64,000 nucleotides of DNA from Seinonella peptonophila (GTDB lineage: Bacteria > Bacillota > Bacilli > Thermoactinomycetales > Thermoactinomycetaceae): the NCBI RefSeq assembly GCF_900129355.1, contig NZ_FQVL01000003.1:124001-188000 (forward strand), read 5' to 3'. How positions within the stretch are numbered: position 1 is the first letter of the stretch; the number at the start of each line of letters is the position of its first letter. Position numbers and translations under genes: made by a program. Positions 8,338-16,228 of this stretch are shown in pieces. The notes under the pieces are model-generated. The model saw nothing but the letters and a program-made list of their open reading frames with translations. It did not search any database and was not told where the DNA came from.

Positions 8338-8715
8338 ATGAAAACAATGATTATCCTAGGTAGTATCAACATGGCTTTTGCTATCGCCCTTGGAGCATTT
8401 GGAGCTCACGGTCTTGAAGGTCGTGTTTCTGAACGAATGATCGCAAATTGGCAAACAGGGGCACATTATCATCTCATTCATGCCTTAGCAATTGTTGTTG
8501 TAGGTTTACTCTTTTTAAAGGCAGGTATACATACTTCTTGGCTTTCGCTCGCAGGGTGGACATTTTTCGCAGGTATCCTTTTCTTTTCTGGAAGCTTATA
8601 TCTAATGGCTTTAACTGGTGTAACAAAGTTAGGCATGATCACTCCGATTGGCGGAGTTGCTTTTATTGTTGGATGGATCTTTGTGACCATCTTCGCTTCA
8701 AAGTATGTTAGCTAG
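8338..8715 (+). CDS. DUF423 family membrane protein (YwdK-like)
   Basis: A 125-residue protein with four hydrophobic segments. The start MKTMIILGSINMAFAIALG has AAAGGAG 8 nt upstream; a longer in-frame ATG lacks a site. The motifs LGAFGAHGLE and W.TGAHYHLIHALA define DUF423, a widespread small membrane family of unknown function (YwdK in B. subtilis, YgdD in E. coli). It is transcribed convergently with the ATPase gene, and its terminator overlaps that gene's last codons. Confidence 0.88.
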   Translation: MKTMIILGSINMAFAIALGAFGAHGLEGRVSERMIANWQTGAHYHLIHALAIVVVGLLFLKAGIHTSWLSLAGWTFFAGILFFSGSLYLMALTGVTKLGMITPIGGVAFIVGWIFVTIFASKYVS

Positions 8716-8720
8716 TTCAA

Positions 8721-8756
8721 AGGTATTCCTTTTAAAATAGGTATTCCTTTTAAAAT
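8721..8756 (+). repeat. Two tandem copies of an 18-bp sequence
   Basis: The unit AGGTATTCCTTTTAAAAT occurs twice in direct succession after the DUF423 gene. The second copy supplies the left arm of the terminator that follows. Likely a local slippage duplication. Confidence 0.8.
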
Positions 8757-8774
8757 AGGATTACCTATTTTTTT
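8752..8774 (+). terminator. Rho-independent terminator of the DUF423 gene
   Basis: AAAATAGG (8752-8759), loop ATTA, CCTATTTT (8764-8771) and further T residues. The right arm overlaps the stop and the two Lys codons of the convergent ATPase gene. Confidence 0.75.
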
Positions 8775-11326
8775 AGTGGTGGTGAATACATATTGCTTTC
8801 ATCTATATCTCCTAAATTGGGTAATAAAATAGGATTTAGCTTGACTGGCTGTTCTGTCTTTGGCCAAGAGCGGTCAAAGTGAAATTTGCCCCAACGCGCT
8901 TTTTCTTGCTCATATAGTGCACGGACGATAAAAGGATCTTTTTGCTCACTATCAGCTTTCAACCAAAGACAAGCATAATGATGTTTAAAATGTAAAAAAT
9001 CATCAGCATCCAAAAGATCAAGCCAATTACTCCAATGTTCAGCATCTTCTTGATGGTGACTGCGAAATATCATTTTATTTGGAAAAACAATATTTAAAAA
9101 TATCCGCATCCCTTCGGGCAGATCAAACCAAGAATGGACAGCTAATGCCGCTTTCACATTAATTTTCCAGGCTCGTACCATTAACATCATCATGACACGA
9201 GTTGCATATCCTCCAGCATCATCCAAGATTAAATTTATATTGACTCTATCCTCTGGCTCTAATTCACGTTGATGGAGAATGGAATGATAAAGAAGCGTGA
9301 TTAGCATATTTCCCGCAAACTCACTTACATCAATGCCATAATCCCATCGACCACATTGAAAAGCGACAACTGCTTTCTCTTCCAACAGTGCTTTTTTTAG
9401 ATGAATGGTCCTTGGATGGCAGAGTGTCTTCGCTACTCGGTCCACAGTGAGTAAACGATCAAAAACGTTAATAATGGGTGCAATATTGGTCACATAGTAA
9501 CGTGGATTCCGCATTAACTGGATTCGTTCAATCCAAAAACGACGAATCGGAGAATCTTTGGGCAATGCTTGAATTAGATGAAGGCGATATTTTTCATTTG
9601 ATAATACTTCTTTAATATGCCTTAAATCGATAGCTGGAACCGCTTTTTTCCATGAAGGTGATACTTCTCTAACTTTCCGTAAGCCTAGTAAAGCTTGTTG
9701 TAGAAAATCCATATTCTTAATCTTACCAGCGAAAGGTGGATCGAAAATCGAAATAAAATCTTCGATCATCATTTCGGCTGGATGCTCATCATTTGCTAAA
9801 AAATTAATCCCATATTCACCAGGGTGATCCATATCAATGATATATACTTTTTTATAGTCAGGAACAAATTGTAAAATGTTCATTAGATCATGAGCTTGAC
9901 TACTAATAATCAAAGCGCCTTCATCTTCCCGTGCAAGCCAATGAGAAGCATGTTGCCCCAACGTTGTTGTTTTACCTGTCCCATTTGTGCCGACCACAAG
10001 CAGATTTTGCCCCCACATTGCATCATTCAAACCTACCCTCACTCCTTCTTCGGTTACGGCAATGGGTGAATTGACTTCATCACCAGTCGGCAAACCTTGG
10101 GGAATAGGTAGTCTTCTATGCTGAAATCGACTTATTCCTCTCACTCTTAGGTTTGAAGTTGGAAACTGAAGCAGTAGTGCGAGCTGATATGATGCAAACC
10201 GTAATTTAGGACCTAGTAAAAAGGATGGGGCCTGAAGTTTTACCAAACTCCACCAAATATTTCTAAACCATTCGCGGATTTTAAAGCGAAGTAACTTTTC
10301 AGAGATAATCTTATTATTGGCTACATCAACCTCTCCAAAAGTAGCAATCATCCCTTGTAATAAACTTGCATTTGAAGCAAATAGACGAATCTCAACATCA
10401 TAGATGGAGCCACCGATTTTCGATAAACGATTTCTTGTCTGTTGATCAAGTTGTTTATCAGGACTGAGTGGATGTAAGATAAACTGAATCCCACCTTCTC
10501 CCTCTAACTCATCAAGTATTTGCAGCAATGAATCAGCTAGATTTTTTTTATGTTCCAGCTTCCCATCTTTTACTTCAATGGTACGCAGTGAATATGACCA
10601 ATGACGTTCAAACTGTAATTGGCGAAACTGATTGGGTAGTCTTTCATCCACAGCATCTTCCACTGATTCAAAACGAGCATGGATATAGACTGTTCGAAGG
10701 TTTTTCATAATCAAGTCCATTAAATCTGAAGGCGCACTAAGATAAATCTCCTTTGCTCCATTCTGGTCCATCCTGATTTCCCAGCTAAAAAATCGTGCTC
10801 CAAATACATAGTATTGCCATGAGAAAGTGGGTAACAAAATGTTATTTAAAAAATCAAAGAAATGGATGATCTCAGCCGAAGTCTCTTCTTTTGTCCGTGG
10901 AAGCACAACACGAACCCGCTTCATATTCCTTGAGGCTTGCATAAAAAAATAGAGTCGTAAACAGTAGGAAAGGATGTGAATAGTAAGATAAACAAATATT
11001 GGTATCAATATCCATAAATAATGAATCCAATCTAGTTTCTTTCCAACGAATTGTTGAGAAAACAAGTAATAAGAAATCGCACCTGTTACCAAACTTGTGA
11101 GCAAAATTTTGATGACAAAATGTATTTGCTGAATCCGATGTCGCGTTAGAGCGATTCCAATAATCGTCCCAATACCACCACCTAATAATGATGTGATCAG
11201 TAAGGCACTCTCTGAAATTCTCCAACTCTCTTTCTCTGCTTGTCTCTTATCAAGGATGATCAAGCTAAACCCCAGCAAGCTCATCACAATATAATAGATC
11301 AATAGGAAATTTTCCGATGTTAACAT
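8765..11326 (-). CDS. DUF1294 - HerA/VirD4-like membrane ATPase fusion
   Basis: About 853 residues counted from MLTSENFLLI; a TTG 63 nt upstream with a better-spaced AAGGA is an alternative start. Residues 1-88 match the small membrane domain DUF1294 (LDKRQAEKESWRIS, LLGGGIGTIIG, RHRIQQIHF). Further membrane segments span about 100-128. A soluble region (about 135-400) is shared with the next gene. Then comes the ATPase core: Walker A GTNGTGKTT at 446-454 and Walker B INLILDDAGG near 697-706. This architecture resembles DNA-pumping or coupling ATPases of the HerA/VirD4/TraG group with an N-terminal membrane anchor. No relaxase or secretion channel gene is nearby. It follows its paralogue after about 100 nt, so the two probably act together. 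Substrate unknown. Confidence 0.7.
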   Translation of the reverse strand: MLTSENFLLIYYIVMSLLGFSLIILDKRQAEKESWRISESALLITSLLGGGIGTIIGIALTRHRIQQIHFVIKILLTSLVTGAISYYLFSQQFVGKKLDWIHYLWILIPIFVYLTIHILSYCLRLYFFMQASRNMKRVRVVLPRTKEETSAEIIHFFDFLNNILLPTFSWQYYVFGARFFSWEIRMDQNGAKEIYLSAPSDLMDLIMKNLRTVYIHARFESVEDAVDERLPNQFRQLQFERHWSYSLRTIEVKDGKLEHKKNLADSLLQILDELEGEGGIQFILHPLSPDKQLDQQTRNRLSKIGGSIYDVEIRLFASNASLLQGMIATFGEVDVANNKIISEKLLRFKIREWFRNIWWSLVKLQAPSFLLGPKLRFASYQLALLLQFPTSNLRVRGISRFQHRRLPIPQGLPTGDEVNSPIAVTEEGVRVGLNDAMWGQNLLVVGTNGTGKTTTLGQHASHWLAREDEGALIISSQAHDLMNILQFVPDYKKVYIIDMDHPGEYGINFLANDEHPAEMMIEDFISIFDPPFAGKIKNMDFLQQALLGLRKVREVSPSWKKAVPAIDLRHIKEVLSNEKYRLHLIQALPKDSPIRRFWIERIQLMRNPRYYVTNIAPIINVFDRLLTVDRVAKTLCHPRTIHLKKALLEEKAVVAFQCGRWDYGIDVSEFAGNMLITLLYHSILHQRELEPEDRVNINLILDDAGGYATRVMMMLMVRAWKINVKAALAVHSWFDLPEGMRIFLNIVFPNKMIFRSHHQEDAEHWSNWLDLLDADDFLHFKHHYACLWLKADSEQKDPFIVRALYEQEKARWGKFHFDRSWPKTEQPVKLNPILLPNLGDIDESNMYSPPLKK

Positions 11327-11430
11327 AGACTGACACATCCCTCCAAGATGAGCAAACAATGAAAAAACGAGGAACCGGACGTTGGACAATGTTCCAATCC
11401 TTCCCTCAGGATATCAGACATTTATGCTAT

Positions 11431-13791
11431 TTAAATCGCTTGCTCACCTTTTCCCACTTGTGGCATCACAATATCATGTAGTTTTAGATTTCGATTCTCT
11501 TCCGGCCAAGGATGCATATCGCGATATTTCATTTCATGGTCATACAAAATCGGCTTGGCAATAAATGGTTCCTGTCGTTCATTATTAATCATAAACCAAA
11601 CAGCAGCATGATACGGGGTTAGGTGCATAAAATCGTCATATTCTAAACGATCCATTAATCCACTCCACCGCTTTGCATCATCAGGTGTATAGGAACGAAA
11701 AATGATTTTATTACCAATGATACTATCTAAGAAGTTTTGAACAGAACCATTAATATCTTCAATTGTGTTTGAACTTGCGGCAATCCGAACACCAATTCTT
11801 CTTCCTCTTGTGCAAAGCATCATCATCATGCGACCAGTAAATCCTGCAAAATCGTCAAGAAATAGGTTTGTCATTAAGCGTTCCTTAGGCAATGGAATGT
11901 AAAACTGTTCTAACAAAGTATGGTAGACATGAGCTAAAAACATAGAGGAAGAAAATGCGTTCATATCAAAGCCAAAATCCCACTTCCCACCATGCATCAA
12001 TACAACAGCTTTTTCTTCATACAAAATTCGTTTTAAATCAATTGTATTTGGATGACATAGCGTCTTTGTTAAACGTTCTGTTGATAAAATCCGCCCAAAT
12101 ACTGTTAAGATCGGAGCAATATATGTGACAAAATAACGGGGATTGCGGATCAACTGTGTACGTTCAATCCAATATCTTCTCAGCGTAGAGTCAGGCGGCA
12201 ATGCTTGGATGAGTCGCAAACGATATTTTTCATTTGCTAACACTTCCTTAATATGACGAAGATCAATCGCCGGAACAGCTTCTTTCCATGCGGGGGATAG
12301 CTCCCTAGCTGCACGTAATGCTAAATAAGCCTGTCCAATAAAATCCATGTTTTTAATTTTGCTTCCAAACACCGCTTGGAAGATACCGACTAGATTTTCT
12401 GCCATAATATCAGCTGGAGTTTCATCATTTGACATAAAATTGACGCCCCACTCTCCTGGGGTATCCATATCGATGATATATACCTTTCGATCTGAAGGGA
12501 CTAAGCTGAGGAAATCTTTTGCTTCGTTTGGATTACTAGAAATAATGATTGAAGGTTGATCTCTATTGCTGATATATGAAATCATATGGCTGGTAAGGGT
12601 CATTGTCTTCCCAGAAGCACCTCCCCCTAAAACCAACAGATGTCTCCCAAACATTTCCTCTGTCAAAGTTACCTTCACTCCATCTTCTGTTTCTAACAAT
12701 GGAAATTCAGCACCATCATTTACTGGTATTCCTGCTGGCACTGGTAGACGGCGATTTGTAAAGCGCTTCATCCCACCTACTCTAAGTCGAGGTGAAGGTA
12801 ATTGCATTAATGTCGCTAAATGATAGGAAGCAAAGGTCATTTTTGGACCAAAGAAAAGAGAAGGCATTTTATTGCTCACTAGAAAGTTCCACCAATATTG
12901 TTGGAAGTATTTCCGTAGTTCGTATCTCATAATACTTTCCGGCACAATACTGTTATTGGTATTTACCTCCCCAATTGTCCCGATCAAACCTTTGAGGATT
13001 TGATTATTGTCAGCATAGACACGAACTTCACATTCAAAAAGCGCTCCACCAACTTTAGCTAAACGATACTTTAAGCGATTTCTCTTCTGTTTATTTAAAG
13101 AATATGGAGCTACTACAAATTGAACACCTGCATTTCCATCCACTTCATCCATGGCAGCCAATAATGAATCAGTCAAAGACTTATCATATTTGATTGCTCC
13201 AAAATCACTGTCTAATTCTACTGTTTCCAGTGATTTAAACCACTTTCGTTCCAATTGTAACTGCATAAATTCCTTTGGAACAGGCTCTTTTGCTTGTTCT
13301 ACTTTTTCAAAGCGAACATGTGGATAGATCGATTGTAAGTTTCGCAAAATGGTGCTTAATAAATCGCCAGTAGCTGATATATAAATCTCTTTCTGCCCTT
13401 GCATTGATTTAATCTCCCAGCTAAAATAATTGGAGCCTTGATAGTAATATTGAACAGAAAAAGCGGGTAGCAACACGCCGTTTAAGAAGTCAAAAAAATT
13501 AATCATATCGATCCGATTTTGTTCATCTACCTTACTAATAACCAAACGCACTGTTTCAAGCTGTTTCGAACGTTGAAAATATTGATAGATCCTAGAAATC
13601 CAGGGAAGCGAAAGCAAGATTGCGATGGGTAAAACGACAAATAATAGGGTGGCGATAATACTAGCGATACTGAGTGAACTAACCAGTATAAAAAGCTCTT
13701 TATGATAAAACCATAGTGAAGCCAGTCCCACTAAAATAAGCAAAATGAATAAAGTTCGTAGATTACCTGCATTTTTTCCTCCGTTTGCCAT
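11431..13791 (-). CDS. HerA/VirD4-like membrane-anchored ATPase, paralogue of the next gene
   Basis: 786 residues from MANGGKNAGN, with GGGAGG 7 nt upstream. Membrane segments lie at about 12-29 and 33-65. A soluble domain (about 80-345) includes NFFDFLNGVLLPAFS and YISATGDLLSTILRNLQS, followed by the ATPase core. Walker A is GGGASGKT (389-396) and Walker B is TNLFLDDFAG (641-650). It is alignable with the downstream gene through most of its length (AVPAIDLRHIKEVL.NEKYRL, TLCHP.TI.LK), so the pair arose by duplication. The second Walker B acidic residue is Asp, not the common Glu, and the usual sensor Gln after the next strand is absent. It lies behind a structured leader with a terminator. 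Function unknown; a DNA or protein translocation role is inferred from the fold. Confidence 0.7.
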   Translation of the reverse strand: MANGGKNAGNLRTLFILLILVGLASLWFYHKELFILVSSLSIASIIATLLFVVLPIAILLSLPWISRIYQYFQRSKQLETVRLVISKVDEQNRIDMINFFDFLNGVLLPAFSVQYYYQGSNYFSWEIKSMQGQKEIYISATGDLLSTILRNLQSIYPHVRFEKVEQAKEPVPKEFMQLQLERKWFKSLETVELDSDFGAIKYDKSLTDSLLAAMDEVDGNAGVQFVVAPYSLNKQKRNRLKYRLAKVGGALFECEVRVYADNNQILKGLIGTIGEVNTNNSIVPESIMRYELRKYFQQYWWNFLVSNKMPSLFFGPKMTFASYHLATLMQLPSPRLRVGGMKRFTNRRLPVPAGIPVNDGAEFPLLETEDGVKVTLTEEMFGRHLLVLGGGASGKTMTLTSHMISYISNRDQPSIIISSNPNEAKDFLSLVPSDRKVYIIDMDTPGEWGVNFMSNDETPADIMAENLVGIFQAVFGSKIKNMDFIGQAYLALRAARELSPAWKEAVPAIDLRHIKEVLANEKYRLRLIQALPPDSTLRRYWIERTQLIRNPRYFVTYIAPILTVFGRILSTERLTKTLCHPNTIDLKRILYEEKAVVLMHGGKWDFGFDMNAFSSSMFLAHVYHTLLEQFYIPLPKERLMTNLFLDDFAGFTGRMMMMLCTRGRRIGVRIAASSNTIEDINGSVQNFLDSIIGNKIIFRSYTPDDAKRWSGLMDRLEYDDFMHLTPYHAAVWFMINNERQEPFIAKPILYDHEMKYRDMHPWPEENRNLKLHDIVMPQVGKGEQAI

Positions 13792-13886
13792 ATAGTTCCC
13801 TCCCAACTTGCAATTTACTAAAGAAAAGCCCATTTGCTTATATTAAACATATTATACTGCTTTGTATGTTTCTGAAAAATATTTAT

Positions 13887-14018
13887 AAAAAAATCCCACA
13901 ATAAAATGTAGGTTTTCTACTTGTAGCAACAGCCACATAGTCGACTTGTGATCGTGGTTCACGGCTTCGCTCCGATCTGGACTTGCCAGGATGTGGGGTT
14001 GTCTTGTTGTAGACAAGG
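13887..14018 (-). promoter_or_regulatory. Structured 3' UTR or leader element ending in a terminator, copy 1
   Basis: Between the HxlR gene and the ATPase pair. On the minus strand it contains CTTGT-CTA-ACAAG, CCACAT pairing with ATGTGG, CTGG-CAAGT-CCAG and CGG-AGCGAAG-CCG. It ends in a rho-independent terminator (13907-13912 with 13895-13900, then T residues down to 13887). The core 13949-13988 is closely similar to 58943-58974 upstream of the response regulator gene. It may be the HxlR transcript terminator, or an attenuating leader of the ATPase operon. Confidence 0.45.
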
Positions 14019-14351
14019 TCATTTTTTCATATCTCTCCACTTTAATACCCACTGGTTCATCTCTGCCAGTACCTGCTGAAAATCCTTTCCCTTTTCCGTT
14101 AACGAATATTCAACCGTAGTTGGGACAGTGGGGATTACTTTACGATGAATAAGACCAAATTGCTCCAAACCCCGCAAAGCATTGGTCAAAGACTGAGTTC
14201 TTACCACTGCTAAGCTACGTTGCAGTTGTTTAAATCGCTTTGTACCTTTGTACAGTTCATTGATGATCTCATTTGCCCACTTGATCTGAAAAATTTGAAC
14301 CACTTCACAGATTGGTTGCTTTAATAAATCCGTGTTTGTCGGTGTATGCAT
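14019..14351 (-). CDS. HxlR/MarR-like winged-helix transcriptional regulator
   Basis: 110 residues from MHTPTNTDLLKQPICEVVQI, with AAGGGG 9 nt upstream; longer frames lack a site. Family signatures are the N-terminal Cys (PICEVVQIF), KWANEIINEL, GTKRFKQLQRSL, LRGLEQFGLIHRK and VEYSLTEKG. HxlR proteins of this kind (YodB, CatR, HypR in B. subtilis) sense quinones, diamide or aldehydes through the conserved Cys and repress a neighbouring oxidoreductase. Here an NADP-dependent oxidoreductase gene is divergent, separated by about 140 bp. Confidence 0.88.
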   Translation of the reverse strand: MHTPTNTDLLKQPICEVVQIFQIKWANEIINELYKGTKRFKQLQRSLAVVRTQSLTNALRGLEQFGLIHRKVIPTVPTTVEYSLTEKGKDFQQVLAEMNQWVLKWRDMKK

Positions 14352-14363
14352 ATGAAATAACCC

Positions 14364-14378
14364 CTTACTAAAAGTAAG
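14364..14378. promoter_or_regulatory. Palindromic operator candidate for the HxlR regulator
   Basis: CTTACT-AAA-AGTAAG, which contains TTAC-N5-GTAA, overlaps the regulator's ribosome binding site in the divergent intergenic region. It resembles operators described for the YodB/CatR group. It would allow autoregulation and control of the divergent oxidoreductase. Confidence 0.4.
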
Positions 14379-14488
14379 TTGGTACATTTGCTTGGACTCT
14401 GTCCATTTATTTTGCTTTCTACCATTATTATACCAATCTCCATATAATTCAACTATATACAACATAATAACAAAGAGGTGTGACTAAA

Positions 14489-15493
14489 ATGCTCTTAAAT
14501 AAACAAGTTATTCTAAGCAAAAGACCCCAAGGTCTACCAAATGAATCACATTTTCAAATTGTAAACACAGAAACAGGTGAACTCAAACAGAATGAAATCC
14601 AGGTGCAAACACGCTTTTTATCCATTGATCCATTTTTAAGAAACACAATGAATGAAACCAAATTTGTAGAGGAGCCTGCTAAACTAGGACATGTGTTTGG
14701 GAGTTTTGCTGTTGGAGAAGTAATTGCATCAAAAAGCGATCAGATCCATATGGGCGATATTGTTTCTGGTGTATGGGGATGGCAAACGCTCCCCACACTT
14801 CCAGATCAAGAGGTAACAAAATTAGATAAACATATTTCACCTATCTCTACAGCACTAGGAGTATATGGAATTTCAGGACTGACTGCTTATTTTGGTATGC
14901 TCGAAATCGGAAAACCCCAACCAGGTGAAACTGTAGTGATCTCAGGAGCTGGTGGTTCAGTAGGAATGATCGCGGGGCAAATCGCTAAGATCAAAGGAGC
15001 AAAGGTGATTGGAATCTCTGGTTCAGACCAAAAAAATGAGTACCTTCGAGACGAATTAGGCTTTGATATAACGATCAATTATCGAACATCAACCAAATTA
15101 TCTAAAAGTATAAAAGAAGCAGCAAAGCAAGGGATAGATATCTATTTTGACAACGTTGGCGGCGCTGTTTCGGATGCCGTGATGCAACATATCAATCCAA
15201 ATGCACGAATCCCGATCAGTGGTCAAATATCTCAATATAACCTTCAAAAGACTGAAATCGGTCCAAGAGTGGGAATGTTGTTAGTTAAAAATGCCGCACT
15301 AATGCAGGGTTTTAGCTTTGCTCAGTTTGCATCTCATTTCCCACAAGCGATTAAAACTTTAGCAGACTGGATTCATTCTGATCAGTTAAAGTACAAGGAG
15401 CATATTATTGAAGGTTTTGAAAATACACCATTAGCATTTATTGGGCTATTTAAAGGCGACAATTTTGGAAAAACGCTAATAAAAGTATACTAA
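14489..15493 (+). CDS. NADP-dependent zinc-independent oxidoreductase (YfmJ/CurA type)
   Basis: 334 residues. The ATG is preceded by AAAGAGGTG; an upstream GTG falls inside that site and is rejected. It is a medium-chain dehydrogenase/reductase lacking the zinc ligands. The N-terminal half has LSIDPFLRNTMN, and the Rossmann motif GAGGSVGMIAGQIAKIKGAKV lies near residue 155 (AGGSVG core). It then has IDIYFDNVGG and ends in GDNFGKTLIKV. Relatives reduce alpha,beta-unsaturated ketones and aldehydes with NADPH (prostaglandin reductase, CurA, B. subtilis YfmJ). The divergent HxlR gene suggests induction by reactive electrophiles. Confidence 0.87.
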   Translation: MLLNKQVILSKRPQGLPNESHFQIVNTETGELKQNEIQVQTRFLSIDPFLRNTMNETKFVEEPAKLGHVFGSFAVGEVIASKSDQIHMGDIVSGVWGWQTLPTLPDQEVTKLDKHISPISTALGVYGISGLTAYFGMLEIGKPQPGETVVISGAGGSVGMIAGQIAKIKGAKVIGISGSDQKNEYLRDELGFDITINYRTSTKLSKSIKEAAKQGIDIYFDNVGGAVSDAVMQHINPNARIPISGQISQYNLQKTEIGPRVGMLLVKNAALMQGFSFAQFASHFPQAIKTLADWIHSDQLKYKEHIIEGFENTPLAFIGLFKGDNFGKTLIKVY

Positions 15494-15625
15494 TATTTGA
15501 CCTGTTCAATTATGCTCTTTCAATTGATTCCTTTTATAATATTCGAATCTTATAGAAGAAATATACTCTTTATACTGATATAATTATATTAGAATATTAC
15601 TTTTTACAGAATAAGGAGCATAGTT

Positions 15626-16144
15626 ATGTTAAAAAAATTAGGTATCTTTATATTGGCGTTTACTTTTGCACTTTCGCTTACACCTATTGTCAACCTTCCA
15701 TCCGTTACTGCTGCTCAAAATAAAGTCAAACCTGCTAGTCTCATTGCCTTGACCCAAAAAGCTGCTACAAAGGGGCAGTCCATTCATGCTCCATTTATAG
15801 TGAATGAATCGACAAGACCTATCATTCGCACTCAATGGGGAGAACCTGAAACTGCATATGAAAGTGCACGTGTAGATTTTTACACTTCACGTCATTTTAC
15901 ATTCTCCTATCAATATGACAATCAATGGACGCTCGCTACCATACGAGATGAAGATCCACAATATCAGACGATCACCATTAAGACATTACTCAATACATTA
16001 GGTAATTCACAGTCTATTGAGTCATCAGGTGATGAAAAATGGTATATCTACCATGCAGGTAATTATGATATTGCCTATGTTTTTCCTTCATCAACCAAAA
16101 ACACAACAAAAGCGAAAGCTGTTGTAATTTCACCAGCTCAATAA
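15626..16144 (+). CDS. Secreted YjgB-like (DUF4309) protein
   Basis: 172 residues with a clear Sec signal peptide (MLKKLGIFILAFTFALSLTP, cleavage probably after VTAA near residue 30). The mature part has the DUF4309 pattern: WGEPETAYES, VDFYTSRHFTFSYQYDNQ, IRDEDPQYQTITIKTLLNTLG and YDIAYVFPSS. AAGGAGC precedes the ATG. The family includes B. subtilis YjgB, of unknown function, exported to the cell surface or medium. It is a single-gene unit ending in a strong terminator shared with tkt. Confidence 0.75.
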   Translation: MLKKLGIFILAFTFALSLTPIVNLPSVTAAQNKVKPASLIALTQKAATKGQSIHAPFIVNESTRPIIRTQWGEPETAYESARVDFYTSRHFTFSYQYDNQWTLATIRDEDPQYQTITIKTLLNTLGNSQSIESSGDEKWYIYHAGNYDIAYVFPSSTKNTTKAKAVVISPAQ

Positions 16145-16146
16145 AT

Positions 16147-16187
16147 AAAAAAGCACTTCTGAAGATTTCCAGAAGTGCTTTTTTTAC
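16147..16187. terminator. Bidirectional terminator between the YjgB-like gene and tkt
   Basis: AAGCACTTCTG (16151-16161) pairs with CAGAAGTGCTT (16170-16180), flanked by A and T runs on both sides. Confidence 0.85.
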
Positions 16188-16228
16188 AGTCTGAAATTCT
16201 ATGTCATTATATAGGACTTCATATCCAC

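Noticed and set aside
8765-13791. The ATPase pair as part of an integrative conjugative element.
   Set aside because: No relaxase, VirB-like channel, integrase, excisionase or attachment repeats could be found in the surrounding 20 kb.
13852-14052. A 66-codon minus-strand frame between the HxlR gene and the ATPase gene.
   Set aside because: It overlaps the end of the HxlR gene and runs through the conserved hairpins and terminator; there is no ribosome binding site.
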